Below, piece after piece: positions 57,768 through 64,000 of a stretch of 64,000 nucleotides of DNA. Where the stretch lies: contig NZ_CP046913.1 of assembly GCF_009789675.1 (NCBI RefSeq), positions 930,001 through 994,000 of the forward strand. The letters run 5' to 3'. Position 1 is the stretch's first letter. Every line of letters begins with the position of its first letter. A model generated the notes under the pieces. It saw nothing but the letters and a program-made list of their open reading frames with translations, had not been told where the DNA came from and did not search any database. The DNA is from Paraburkholderia acidisoli. Lineage in GTDB: Bacteria > Pseudomonadota > Gammaproteobacteria > Burkholderiales > Burkholderiaceae. The translations under genes were made by a program, and so were the position numbers.

Positions 57768-58458
57768 TCCGAGCGTCTGCGTCGTCCTGATCGAAGACGA
57801 AAAACAGATCCGCCGATTCGTGCGCGCCTCGCTCGAAGGCGAAGGCATGGTGGTCCACGACGCCGAAACGGGCAAGCAGGGGCTGGTGGAAGCGGCCACG
57901 CGCAAGCCGGACCTCGTGATCGTCGATCTGGGCCTGCCCGACACCGACGGTCTCGACGTGATCCGCGAACTGCGCGGCTGGAGCGATCTGCCCGTGATCG
58001 TGCTCTCGGCGCGCACCCAGGAAACCGAGAAGGTGGCCGCGCTCGACGCCGGCGCCGACGATTACCTCACCAAGCCGTTTGGCGTGTCCGAATTGCTCGC
58101 GCGGATTCGCGCGCAGCTGCGGCGGCGCAATCGCAGCAGCGCGAACGAGGCGCCGCAAGTGAACTTCGGCGCCGTGAATGTCGATCTGGGCCTGCGCCAG
58201 GTCACCCGCGACGGCGCGCCCGTCCATCTCACGCCCATCGAATACCGCCTGCTCGCGACGCTCGTGCGCGACGCGGGACGCGTGCTCACGCATCGCCAGT
58301 TGCTGCGCGAGGTGTGGGGGCCGTCGCACGTGGAGAGCAGCCATTATTTGCGCATCTACATGGCGCATCTGCGGCAGAAACTCGAACGCGATCCGGCGCA
58401 GCCCGAGCACATCGTCACCGAAACGGGCGTGGGTTATCGGCTCGTGGGCGTGCAGTAA
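57760..58458 (+). CDS. kdpE: Response regulator KdpE (OmpR/PhoB family)
   Basis: 232 residues. The receiver domain has the acidic pocket VLIEDEKQ, phospho-acceptor Asp56 in VIVDLGLPDTDG, Thr/Ser in VIVLSARTQE and Lys in YLTKPFG. The C-terminal winged helix includes HLTPIEYRLLATLVRDAGRVLTHRQLLREVWGPSHVESSHYLRIYMAHLRQKLERDP. Phosphorylated by KdpD, it should activate the kdp operon via the TTTTTACACCCGCCCCG site at 49932-49948. It overlaps kdpD, so the two are coupled. Confidence 0.97.
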   Translation: MSDPSVCVVLIEDEKQIRRFVRASLEGEGMVVHDAETGKQGLVEAATRKPDLVIVDLGLPDTDGLDVIRELRGWSDLPVIVLSARTQETEKVAALDAGADDYLTKPFGVSELLARIRAQLRRRNRSSANEAPQVNFGAVNVDLGLRQVTRDGAPVHLTPIEYRLLATLVRDAGRVLTHRQLLREVWGPSHVESSHYLRIYMAHLRQKLERDPAQPEHIVTETGVGYRLVGVQ

Positions 58459-58516
58459 GGGTCCGATCGCGCACCGCCGTGGTGCGTGGTTGGCGACACC
58501 GATGCGAGGGTAGTGC

Positions 58517-58522
58517 TATACT
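58517..58522 (+). promoter_or_regulatory. -10 box of the guanidine-responsive transcript
   Basis: TATACT gives a predicted transcription start at about 58529-58531, exactly at the first base of the riboswitch hairpin P1. The candidate -35 (GCGACA, 58493-58498, 18-nt spacer) is weak. Confidence 0.55.
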
Positions 58523-58530
58523 TACGAACT

Positions 58531-58590
58531 GTAAGGACGACCTTGCACCTCATCTTTCACGTCGGGGACGGCCCCATTTTTAGAATGGAG
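58531..58590 (+). promoter_or_regulatory. Guanidine-II (mini-ykkC) riboswitch
   Basis: Two small hairpins each carry the ACGR tetraloop that defines the class: P1 GTAAGG-ACGA-CCTTGC (58531-58546) and P2 GGGG-ACGG-CCCC (58564-58575), separated by 17 nt. Known guanidine-II riboswitches bind free guanidine by dimerising these loops. Right after P2, CCATT (58574-58578) can pair with AATGG (58584-58588), covering part of the Shine-Dalgarno TGGAG of the exporter. That hairpin cannot coexist with the full P2, so guanidine stabilising P2 should free the ribosome-binding site. The downstream gene is a guanidinium exporter of the SMR family, the classical target. Confidence 0.93.
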
Positions 58591-58598
58591 CGTCTCTC

Positions 58599-58919
58599 AT
58601 GTCCTGGTTTCTCCTCTTGATCGCCGGCCTGCTCGAAGTGGCATGGGCCGCGGGTCTCAAATACTCCGAAGGCTTCACGCGGCTCTGGCCGTCTGTGTTC
58701 ACGCTCGTCACGGCGCTCGGCAGTTTCGTGCTGCTCGCCATGGCCATGCGCCAGTTGCCGCTGGGCACCGCTTATGCGGTGTGGACCGGCATAGGCGCCG
58801 TGGGCGCGTTCGTGTTCGGGATCGTCATGATGGGCGAAGCCGCGAGCGCGGCGCGTATCGCCAGTGCCGCGTTGATCGTGCTCGGGCTCATCGGCCTGAA
58901 GCTGAGTTCCGCGGTCTGA
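58599..58919 (+). CDS. gdx: Guanidinium exporter Gdx (SugE-type SMR transporter)
   Basis: 106 residues with four transmembrane helices filling the protein: [32 protein letters not shown] (Glu13 is the essential proton/substrate carboxylate), [48 protein letters not shown] and a final [21 protein letters not shown]. The [14 protein letters not shown] segment and [13 protein letters not shown] motif mark the SugE/Gdx branch rather than the EmrE drug branch. SMR proteins work as antiparallel homodimers exchanging guanidinium for protons. Control by the guanidine-II riboswitch directly upstream supports the substrate assignment. Confidence 0.95.
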   Translation: MSWFLLLIAGLLEVAWAAGLKYSEGFTRLWPSVFTLVTALGSFVLLAMAMRQLPLGTAYAVWTGIGAVGAFVFGIVMMGEAASAARIASAALIVLGLIGLKLSSAV

Positions 58920-59019
58920 GTGCGTCGAAGTGGGCGGTTTCACCGCGTACGCGTGCCGTATGGCCTCCGGCGTGTGGCGCGCGTGCGCAACAGTGCCGCG
59001 GCGCAGCAGCGAGCGTGGC

Positions 59020-59025
59020 TATAAT
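59020..59025 (+). promoter_or_regulatory. Probable -10 of the DUF4126-permease unit
   Basis: TATAAT about 129 bp before the DUF4126 start. No convincing -35 was found. Confidence 0.4.
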
Positions 59026-59153
59026 GAGATCGTCATAACCCGATAACACTCCGCGCCGCTTGTGCGGCGAGCGCGTGCGCCTGCCAAGGCAGCGCCCGCT
59101 CCCCACCGGCTCAGCGGAGCGGCGCCCCGGCCGCGCCGCGCGAGGAGGCAGCC

Positions 59154-59768
59154 ATGCTGGAACCACTTTCGCTCGCAGCGGGACTTGCCTGGGGCAGCGG
59201 CCTGCGCCTCTATCTCACCGTGCTGATGGCCGGCGTGCTGCAGCGCCTCGGCCTCATCCATCTCCCCGACACGCTTTTGGTACTCGCGTCGCCGTGGGTG
59301 ATCGGCATTGCCGGTGCGCTCGCGGTGCTCGAATTTCTCGCCGATAAAGTGCCCGCGCTCGATTCGTTGTGGGACGCGGTCCATACCTTCATTCGCATTC
59401 CCGCCGGCGCCATGCTCGCGGCCGGCGCGCTCGGTCACGCCGATCCCGCGCTGCTGACCGTTGCCGCACTCGCGGGCGGTACGCTCGCCGGCACCGCGCA
59501 TCTCGCCAAGGCGGGCACGCGCGCGCTCATCAATCTGTCGCCGGAACCCGTTTCGAACGTGGTCACATCCAGCGCCGAAGACGGCCTCACGTTCGTCGGC
59601 GTGCTGCTCGCGTTCTTCGTGCCGCTCCTGTTCCTCGTGATGATCGTGGGCTTTCTGGCGCTGGCCACGTGGGCGCTGCCGCGCTTGTGGCGCGGCGTGC
59701 AGGGCGGTTTCCGCGGCATGGCGACGCACATGGTGTCGCGACTTTCCTTGCGAGGGCGCCACGATTGA
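59154..59768 (+). CDS. DUF4126 membrane protein
   Basis: 204 residues. The sequence has four or five hydrophobic helices: LSLAAGLAWGSGLRLYLTVLMAGVLQRLG, LLVLASPWVIGIAGALAVLEFLADKVP, IPAGAMLAAGALGHADPALLTVAALAGGTLAGTAHLAKAG, and LTFVGVLLAFFVPLLFLVMIVGFLALATWALP. GSGLRLYLT and LEFLADKVPALDSLWDAVHTFIR are typical of DUF4126, inner-membrane proteins of unknown function. GAGGAGGCAGCC before the ATG is a strong ribosome-binding site. Its stop overlaps the TTG start of the permease (TTGA), so the two are translated together. Confidence 0.87.
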   Translation: MLEPLSLAAGLAWGSGLRLYLTVLMAGVLQRLGLIHLPDTLLVLASPWVIGIAGALAVLEFLADKVPALDSLWDAVHTFIRIPAGAMLAAGALGHADPALLTVAALAGGTLAGTAHLAKAGTRALINLSPEPVSNVVTSSAEDGLTFVGVLLAFFVPLLFLVMIVGFLALATWALPRLWRGVQGGFRGMATHMVSRLSLRGRHD

Positions 59769-62413
59769 GCGGTTCTTCCCCTTCTTCATCGCCGTCCCAC
59801 GCCGCGCCTGAAGCCGCTCGCGCGGCGCCGCGCTCCACGCCTTCCTGGTCCGATCTCGTCCGCCTCGCCACGCAAATGACCGCGCGCGACTGGCGCGCCG
59901 GCGAACTCACGATGCTGCTGCTCGCGCTCGTGCTCGCCGTGGCGGCGCTCGCGAGCGTGGGTTTTCTCGCCGATCGCCTGCAGCGCGGGCTGGAGCGCGA
60001 TGCGCGCCGCATGATCGCCGCCGACTTCATCGTGCGCGCCGATCATCCCGTCGATCCCGCGTTCGCGAACGAGGCGAAATCGCTCTCGCTGAATACGGCC
60101 ACCACGGCGATCTTCCCGAGCATGGTGAGCGCGGCCAAGGCCAACGCCGCCGGGCAAACGCCCACGCGCCTCTCGGCCGTCAAGGCCGTCTCGGCGGGCT
60201 ATCCGTTGCGCGGCGCGCTGCGTATCGCCGATAAACCGGGCGCGCCCGACCGCGAGGCGCAGGGTTTGCCGCCGCCCGGCACGGTCTGGGTCGACGACGA
60301 ATTGCTCGACGCGCTCAAGCTCCATGTTGGCGATCCGGTGAAGGTCGGCACGCGCACTTTCACCATCAACGCGATCATCACGCGCGAACTCGATCGCGGC
60401 TTCTCGTTCGTCAACTTCTCGCCGCGGCTGATGATCCGCGCCGACGAGATCGCGTCCACGGGCCTGATCGGCTATGGCAGCCGCGTGACTTACCGGCTGC
60501 TGGTGGCCGGCGCCGACGCGAATGTCGCGCGCTTCGCCGCGTTCTCGCATGCGCAGGTCGATGGCGGCAAGATGCGCGGCGTCGTGCTCGAATCGCTCCA
60601 GGACGGCCAGCCGCAGGTGCGCCAGACGCTCGACCGCGCGCGCCACTTTCTCACGCTGGTCTCGCTGCTGACGGCGCTGCTCGCGGCCGTGGCGATCGCG
60701 ATGGCCGCGCATCGCTACACGCGGCGCCATCTCGACGCCTGCGCCGCCATGCGCTGTCTCGGCGCGAGCCAGCGCACGCTGCGTACGCTGTTCGTGCTCG
60801 AGTTCGCGGGGCTCGGGCTCGTGGGCGGCGCGATCGGCGTGGCGCTCGGTTACGCGGGGCATCTCGCGCTGCTCGCCTGGCTCGGCAATCTGATCGACGT
60901 GGTCTTGCCGTATCCGGGGCCATTGCCGGCCATCGAGGGTATCGCGACGGGTCTCGTGCTGCTGCTCGGCTTTGCGCTGCCGCCGCTGTTGCCGCTCACG
61001 CGCGTGCCGCCGGTGCGCGTGCTGCGCCGCGAATGGGGCGACGAGGGCCGCGCGGCGTGGGCCGCTTATGGCATCGGCATCGTGCTGTTCGCGGCGCTGC
61101 TCGTGATCGCGGCGGGCGACCTCAAGCTCGGCGGCATCGTGGCGGGCGGCTTCGCCATCGGCTTGCTGGTGTTCGCGGGCGTGGCGCGGCTCGCGCTGTG
61201 GTGCGCCGCGCGCGTGGCACGCAGCGAGCGCCTTGCCGGGCAGGGGCGCGCGGGCGTGGGCTGGCGCTATGCGCTGGCGTCGCTCGAACGGCGGCCCGGC
61301 GCGAGCGCGCTGCAGATCACGGCGCTCGCCATCGGCCTCATGTGCCTGCTGTTGATCGCGATGACGCGCAACGATCTCGTCGAAGGCTGGCGCAAATCCA
61401 CGCCGCCGGACGCGCCCAACGAGTTCCTCATCGACATTCAGCCCGATCAGCGCGATGCCGTGGCCGCGTGGCTCGCCGCGCACGGCATTCGCGACGGCGA
61501 CAACGAGAAAACGGGCGCGCCCGCGCTCGAACCCATGGTGCGCGGCCGGCTGATCGCCATCAACGGCCGCGACGTGAATCCCGATCAATACAAGGACGAG
61601 CAGGCGCGCCGCCTCGTGGATCGCGAATTCAACCTGTCCTACACGACGAAGCTGCCCGACGACAACCGTCTGGAAGCGGGCACGTGGTATGGCGATTCGA
61701 GCGCGCCGCAGCTTTCGATCGAACAAGGACTCGCGAAGATCCTCAACGTGAAGCCCGGCGACGTGCTCAAGTTCGACGTGACGGGTCTCGAAGTGACGGC
61801 GCCCGTGACGAGCGTGCGCAAGCTCGACTGGGGCTCGTTCAAGGTCAACTTCTTCGTGCTGATGCCGCCCGCGCTACTGCACGATTTTCCGGCCACCTAC
61901 ATCACGAGCTTCCACTTGCCGCCCGCGCAGCGCGGCGTGGTCGACGGCCTGGTCGCGAAGTATCCGAACGTGACCGCCATCGACATCGCCCCGATCCTCG
62001 CGCAGATCGAGCGCGTGCTCGAACAGGTGATCGGCGCGGTGCAGTTTCTGTTCATCTTCACGCTCGCGGCCGGCGTGCTGGTGCTGTACGCGGCGCTCGC
62101 GGGCACGCGCGACGAACGCATGCGCGAGTCGGCGTTGTTGCGCGCGCTGGGCGCCTCGCACCGGCAGGTGCGCGCGGTGCAGGTCGCGGAGTTCTTGTCC
62201 GTGGGCGCGCTCGCGGGGCTCATGGCGGCGGTGGGCGCGCAGATCGTCGGCTCCGTGCTCGCCACCCGCGTGTTCCAGTTCTATCTCGCGTTCGACCCGT
62301 GGCTCGTGCCGGCGGGAATCGCGGCGGGCGTGCTGTGCGCGGGCGTGGGTGGCTGGATCAGCTTGCGCCACGTGCTCGCGCGGCCCGCGTTGCAGTCGTT
62401 GCGCGACGCGTGA
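59765..62413 (+). CDS. FtsX-like ABC transporter permease, COG3127 (YbbP) type
   Basis: 882 residues, with a TTG start overlapping the upstream stop. After a Ser/Pro-rich lead, residues about 40-70 form the first helix (LTMLLLALVLAVAALASVGFLADRLQRGLERDARRMIAADFIV), then a periplasmic MacB-like domain, then FtsX core helices near 290-440 (LTLVSLLTALLAAVAIAMAAHRYTRRHLDACAAMRCLGAS), a second periplasmic domain, and a second FtsX core at the C-terminus (VQFLFIFTLAAGVLVLYAALAGTRDERMRESALLRALGASHRQV). This duplicated layout matches YbbP, usually partnered by ATPase YbbA. No ATPase gene lies in the window, so its partner must be elsewhere. The substrate is unknown. Confidence 0.87.
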   Translation: MSGSSPSSSPSHAAPEAARAAPRSTPSWSDLVRLATQMTARDWRAGELTMLLLALVLAVAALASVGFLADRLQRGLERDARRMIAADFIVRADHPVDPAFANEAKSLSLNTATTAIFPSMVSAAKANAAGQTPTRLSAVKAVSAGYPLRGALRIADKPGAPDREAQGLPPPGTVWVDDELLDALKLHVGDPVKVGTRTFTINAIITRELDRGFSFVNFSPRLMIRADEIASTGLIGYGSRVTYRLLVAGADANVARFAAFSHAQVDGGKMRGVVLESLQDGQPQVRQTLDRARHFLTLVSLLTALLAAVAIAMAAHRYTRRHLDACAAMRCLGASQRTLRTLFVLEFAGLGLVGGAIGVALGYAGHLALLAWLGNLIDVVLPYPGPLPAIEGIATGLVLLLGFALPPLLPLTRVPPVRVLRREWGDEGRAAWAAYGIGIVLFAALLVIAAGDLKLGGIVAGGFAIGLLVFAGVARLALWCAARVARSERLAGQGRAGVGWRYALASLERRPGASALQITALAIGLMCLLLIAMTRNDLVEGWRKSTPPDAPNEFLIDIQPDQRDAVAAWLAAHGIRDGDNEKTGAPALEPMVRGRLIAINGRDVNPDQYKDEQARRLVDREFNLSYTTKLPDDNRLEAGTWYGDSSAPQLSIEQGLAKILNVKPGDVLKFDVTGLEVTAPVTSVRKLDWGSFKVNFFVLMPPALLHDFPATYITSFHLPPAQRGVVDGLVAKYPNVTAIDIAPILAQIERVLEQVIGAVQFLFIFTLAAGVLVLYAALAGTRDERMRESALLRALGASHRQVRAVQVAEFLSVGALAGLMAAVGAQIVGSVLATRVFQFYLAFDPWLVPAGIAAGVLCAGVGGWISLRHVLARPALQSLRDA

Positions 62414-62506
62414 TGCCGGTGGCGGGGCGGTCGCGCGTAGCTGGCGGTCTGCCGCGAACGGCGTGCGGTTCGGCGCAAGTCTCGCTGCGTGTATGATGCC
62501 GCTGCC

Positions 62507-63031
62507 ATGACCACCGAAACGACCAGGCCGCGCCGCGCCAAGGCCGGCGGCGCCAGCCAGCCAGACGCCACGCCAGACGCCAACCCGCAGGCGCGCGAGG
62601 CCACGCCCGCGCGCTTTCTCGACACGTATCTGGCCGCGCTGCTCGCGCGCGCCAGCAGCCTGATCTCCGACGAATTCCACGCCACGCTCGCGCGCAAGAA
62701 AATTCCCGCGCTGCAGTGGCGCGTGCTCGCGTGTCTCTCCGACGGCGCCTTGCCGATGGGCGATCTCGGCCGCTTCATCCTCGCGAAGCAGCCGACCGTG
62801 AGCAAGCTCATCGACCGCATGGAAGCGGCGGGGCTCGTCGTGCGCCAGGAGGATCCGGCGAGCCGCCGCCGCACGCTCGTCGCGCTCACGCCGAAGGGCG
62901 CCGCGCTGGCCGCCGAACTCGTGGCGCTCGCGCTGGAGCACGAGGCTTCGGTGCTGCTGCCGTTTCCGGCGGAAACCACCCAGGTGTTCATCGACGTGTT
63001 GCGCCAGTTGATCGCGCAACATACGAAATAA
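62507..63031 (+). CDS. MarR family transcriptional regulator
   Basis: 174 residues. The winged-helix core includes FLDTYLAALLARASSLISDEFHATLARKKIPALQWRVLACLSDGALPMGDLGRFILAKQPTVSKLIDRMEAAGLVVRQEDPASRRRTLVALTPKGAAL, with the recognition helix QPTVSKLIDRM and the DxRxxxV wing. The N-terminal 35 residues are low-complexity. ATG at 62507 is 9 nt from a TATGAT hexamer (62492-62497), so the mRNA may be nearly leaderless; an alternative GTG at 62489 exists. The regulated genes are not evident; the nearby permease and SDR are candidates. Confidence 0.88.
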   Translation: MTTETTRPRRAKAGGASQPDATPDANPQAREATPARFLDTYLAALLARASSLISDEFHATLARKKIPALQWRVLACLSDGALPMGDLGRFILAKQPTVSKLIDRMEAAGLVVRQEDPASRRRTLVALTPKGAALAAELVALALEHEASVLLPFPAETTQVFIDVLRQLIAQHTK

Positions 63032-63070
63032 CGTCCTGGTCACGTCGATACGACACGCACGCGCCGCTAG

Positions 63071-63140
63071 CCGCTAGCCGCGCGCCGCGCACCGCTAGCC
63101 GCGCGCCGCTCGCATCAAAGCGCATCAAAGCGCATCAAAG
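63071..63140. repeat. Nested short direct repeats at the end of the SDR gene
   Basis: CCGCTAGCCGCGCGCCGC occurs twice with a 21-bp period (63071-63088 and 63092-63109), followed by three perfect copies of the decamer CGCATCAAAG (63111-63140). The SDR stop codon (TCA at 63135-63137 on the plus strand) lies inside the last decamer. Confidence 0.85.
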
Positions 63141-63893
63141 CGCGAGACTGCCCGTGCTCGTGCCGCCGCACACATAGAGCGTCTGGCCCGTGACGAAGCC
63201 GTTTTCCGGCGCCGCGAAAAACATCGCGGCGCGCGCGATGTCGTCGGGTTGACCGAGCCGGCCGACCGGAATGCCGGCGGCGATCTGCGCGACTTTGGGA
63301 CTATCCGCCGGCACCACGGCGTGGAACATGTCGGTCTGGACCGGCCCGGGCGCGATGGCGTTGGCGGTCACGCCGAGCGGGCCGAGTTCGAGCGCCCACG
63401 TGCGCACGAGGCCGAGCATGCCCGCCTTGGTCGCCGAGTACGCGGTGCGCGTGGCGAGGCCGAGCGCCGCGCGCGACGAGATCAGCACGAGGCGGCCGAA
63501 GTGCGCCTCGCGCATGGCGGGCAGCATTGCCTGGGCGAGCGTCACGGGCGCGGCGAGGTGCAGATTCGTGAGCGCGAGAAGATCGGCGTGCGCGACGTCG
63601 GCGAGCAGCGCGGGGCGGATCACGCCCGCGTTGTGGATGAGCGTCGTGGGGCCGTGTCGCGCGGCGATCTCGGCGGCGGCCGCGCGCGTGGCGTCAGCGT
63701 CGCAAAGATCCACTTCCATCGTGTGCAGGCGCGCGTGGCCCGGCGCGCTGCTGCGCAGGTCGAGCGAGACGACGTCGTAACCCGCTTCGAGCAGATGCTC
63801 GACGATCGCGCGGCCAATGCCCGCATTCCCGCCGGTGACGATCGCTGCCTGTTTTGCCGCGTGTTTCGCCGCTTGTATCGTGCTGGTTTGCAT
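63135..63893 (-). CDS. SDR family oxidoreductase (FabG-like)
   Basis: 252 residues with a complete classical SDR active site. Cofactor motif VTGGNAGIGRAIVEHLLEAGYDVVSLDLR (TGxxxGIG), LIHNAGV (the NNAG equivalent, HNAG), catalytic Ser in LVLISSRAALGLA and YSATKAGMLGLVRTWALELG (YxxxK). The C-terminus has NAIAPGPVQTDMF and PDDIARAAMFFAAPENGFVTGQTLYVCGG. The Asp in SLDLR suggests NAD(H) preference. The N-terminus has an odd AAKHAAKQAA repeat. The substrate is unknown. Its stop lies in a short tandem repeat. Confidence 0.9.
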   Translation of the reverse strand: MQTSTIQAAKHAAKQAAIVTGGNAGIGRAIVEHLLEAGYDVVSLDLRSSAPGHARLHTMEVDLCDADATRAAAAEIAARHGPTTLIHNAGVIRPALLADVAHADLLALTNLHLAAPVTLAQAMLPAMREAHFGRLVLISSRAALGLATRTAYSATKAGMLGLVRTWALELGPLGVTANAIAPGPVQTDMFHAVVPADSPKVAQIAAGIPVGRLGQPDDIARAAMFFAAPENGFVTGQTLYVCGGTSTGSLAL

Positions 63894-63912
63894 CGTGTCG
63901 ATCCTTTCAGCG

Positions 63913-64000
63913 TTAATCCTGGCGCTTCTTGAGCGCGCGTGTGTCGATGCAGTGCGGCGCGCCCGGCAGCGTGCGCGCGAGTTCCTTGAGCGTCGCGCGC
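63913..64000 (-). CDS. 3' end of an unidentified gene (truncated by window edge)
   Basis: The minus-strand frame reads ...ATLKELARTLPGAPHCIDTR, then ALKKRQD and a TAA stop at 63913-63915. It ends 19 bp before the SDR start, so the genes are probably in one operon. Only about 28 residues are visible, too few for a family call. Confidence 0.5.
   Translation of the reverse strand, partial: RATLKELARTLPGAPHCIDTRALKKRQD

Noticed and set aside
54867..58016. 1049-codon open frame antisense to kdpD/kdpE
   Set aside because: Shadow of the high third-position GC in kdpD/kdpE; no motifs and no ribosome-binding site.
58459..58530. A terminator for the kdp operon before the riboswitch
   Set aside because: Only a small GCACCGCCGTGGTGC hairpin is present without a T-run, so no terminator is called.
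59369..59764. Upstream extension of the COG3127 permease frame overlapping the DUF4126 gene
   Set aside because: The extra 132 codons are the out-of-frame shadow of DUF4126. The TTG at 59765 gives a sensible start next to the stop codon.

Overview
The window is chromosomal DNA from a GC-rich betaproteobacterium of the order Burkholderiales, most likely Paraburkholderia or a close relative. The evidence is the very high GC content, the intracellular PHB depolymerase, the DUF3096 and DUF4148 small proteins, the isolated RnfB with an Ala-rich tail, the very long-linker FtsK, and the hemF-nadD-rsfS-rlmH neighbourhood. It looks like core genome. I saw no insertion sequence, prophage, CRISPR array, rRNA or recognisable tRNA.

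Layout. 1-8.4 kb: the 3'-truncated rnfB; a TetR regulator behind a long, hairpin-rich leader; phaZ; a GH15 glucoamylase-type enzyme; DUF3096; a periplasmic lactonase-type beta-propeller; pagP. 8.4-14.5 kb: a 1742-residue FtsK with a repeat-filled linker of about 1,000 residues and a short N-terminus, then a META-domain protein. 14.7-20.2 kb: purT, a tiny lipoprotein, an MliC-type lysozyme inhibitor, and an acetolactate-synthase-like ThDP enzyme followed by an aldehyde dehydrogenase. 20.4-28.2 kb: rhlE with a leader of about 500 nt, gluQ and trhO (two tRNA position-34 enzymes), and dnaE with a -10 box immediately before its start codon. 28.2-36.2 kb: lipid A-core/LPS genes (WaaE-like GT2, msbA, O-antigen-ligase-type protein, two GT-B glycosyltransferases, waaC). 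36.5-47.1 kb: DUF4148, selU, rng-maf, rlmH-rsfS-nadD-hemF, purD, yebC, upp. 47.5-49.8 kb: an SDR-like protein, mgsA, a quinone oxidoreductase. 49.9-58.5 kb: a complete kdp potassium-pump locus (KdpE-like box, an extra 38-residue membrane peptide, kdpFABC, kdpDE). 58.5-64 kb: a guanidine-II riboswitch with an SMR guanidinium exporter, a DUF4126 membrane protein coupled to a COG3127-type permease, a MarR regulator, an SDR and the 3' end of one more gene.

Functional themes are envelope construction and defence (pagP, msbA, waaC, glycosyltransferases, lysozyme inhibitor), ribosome and tRNA maturation (rng, rlmH, rsfS, rhlE, gluQ, trhO, selU), purine, NAD, haem and uracil metabolism, carbon storage (phaZ, GH15), and ion/guanidine homeostasis. 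The most interesting non-coding signals are the guanidine-II riboswitch with a visible Shine-Dalgarno switch (58531-58590), the unidentified structured leader before the TetR gene (1152-1491), the KdpE-like box (49932-49948) and the palindrome on the -35 of the DUF4148 gene. All functional names come from reading motifs by eye; no database search was run.
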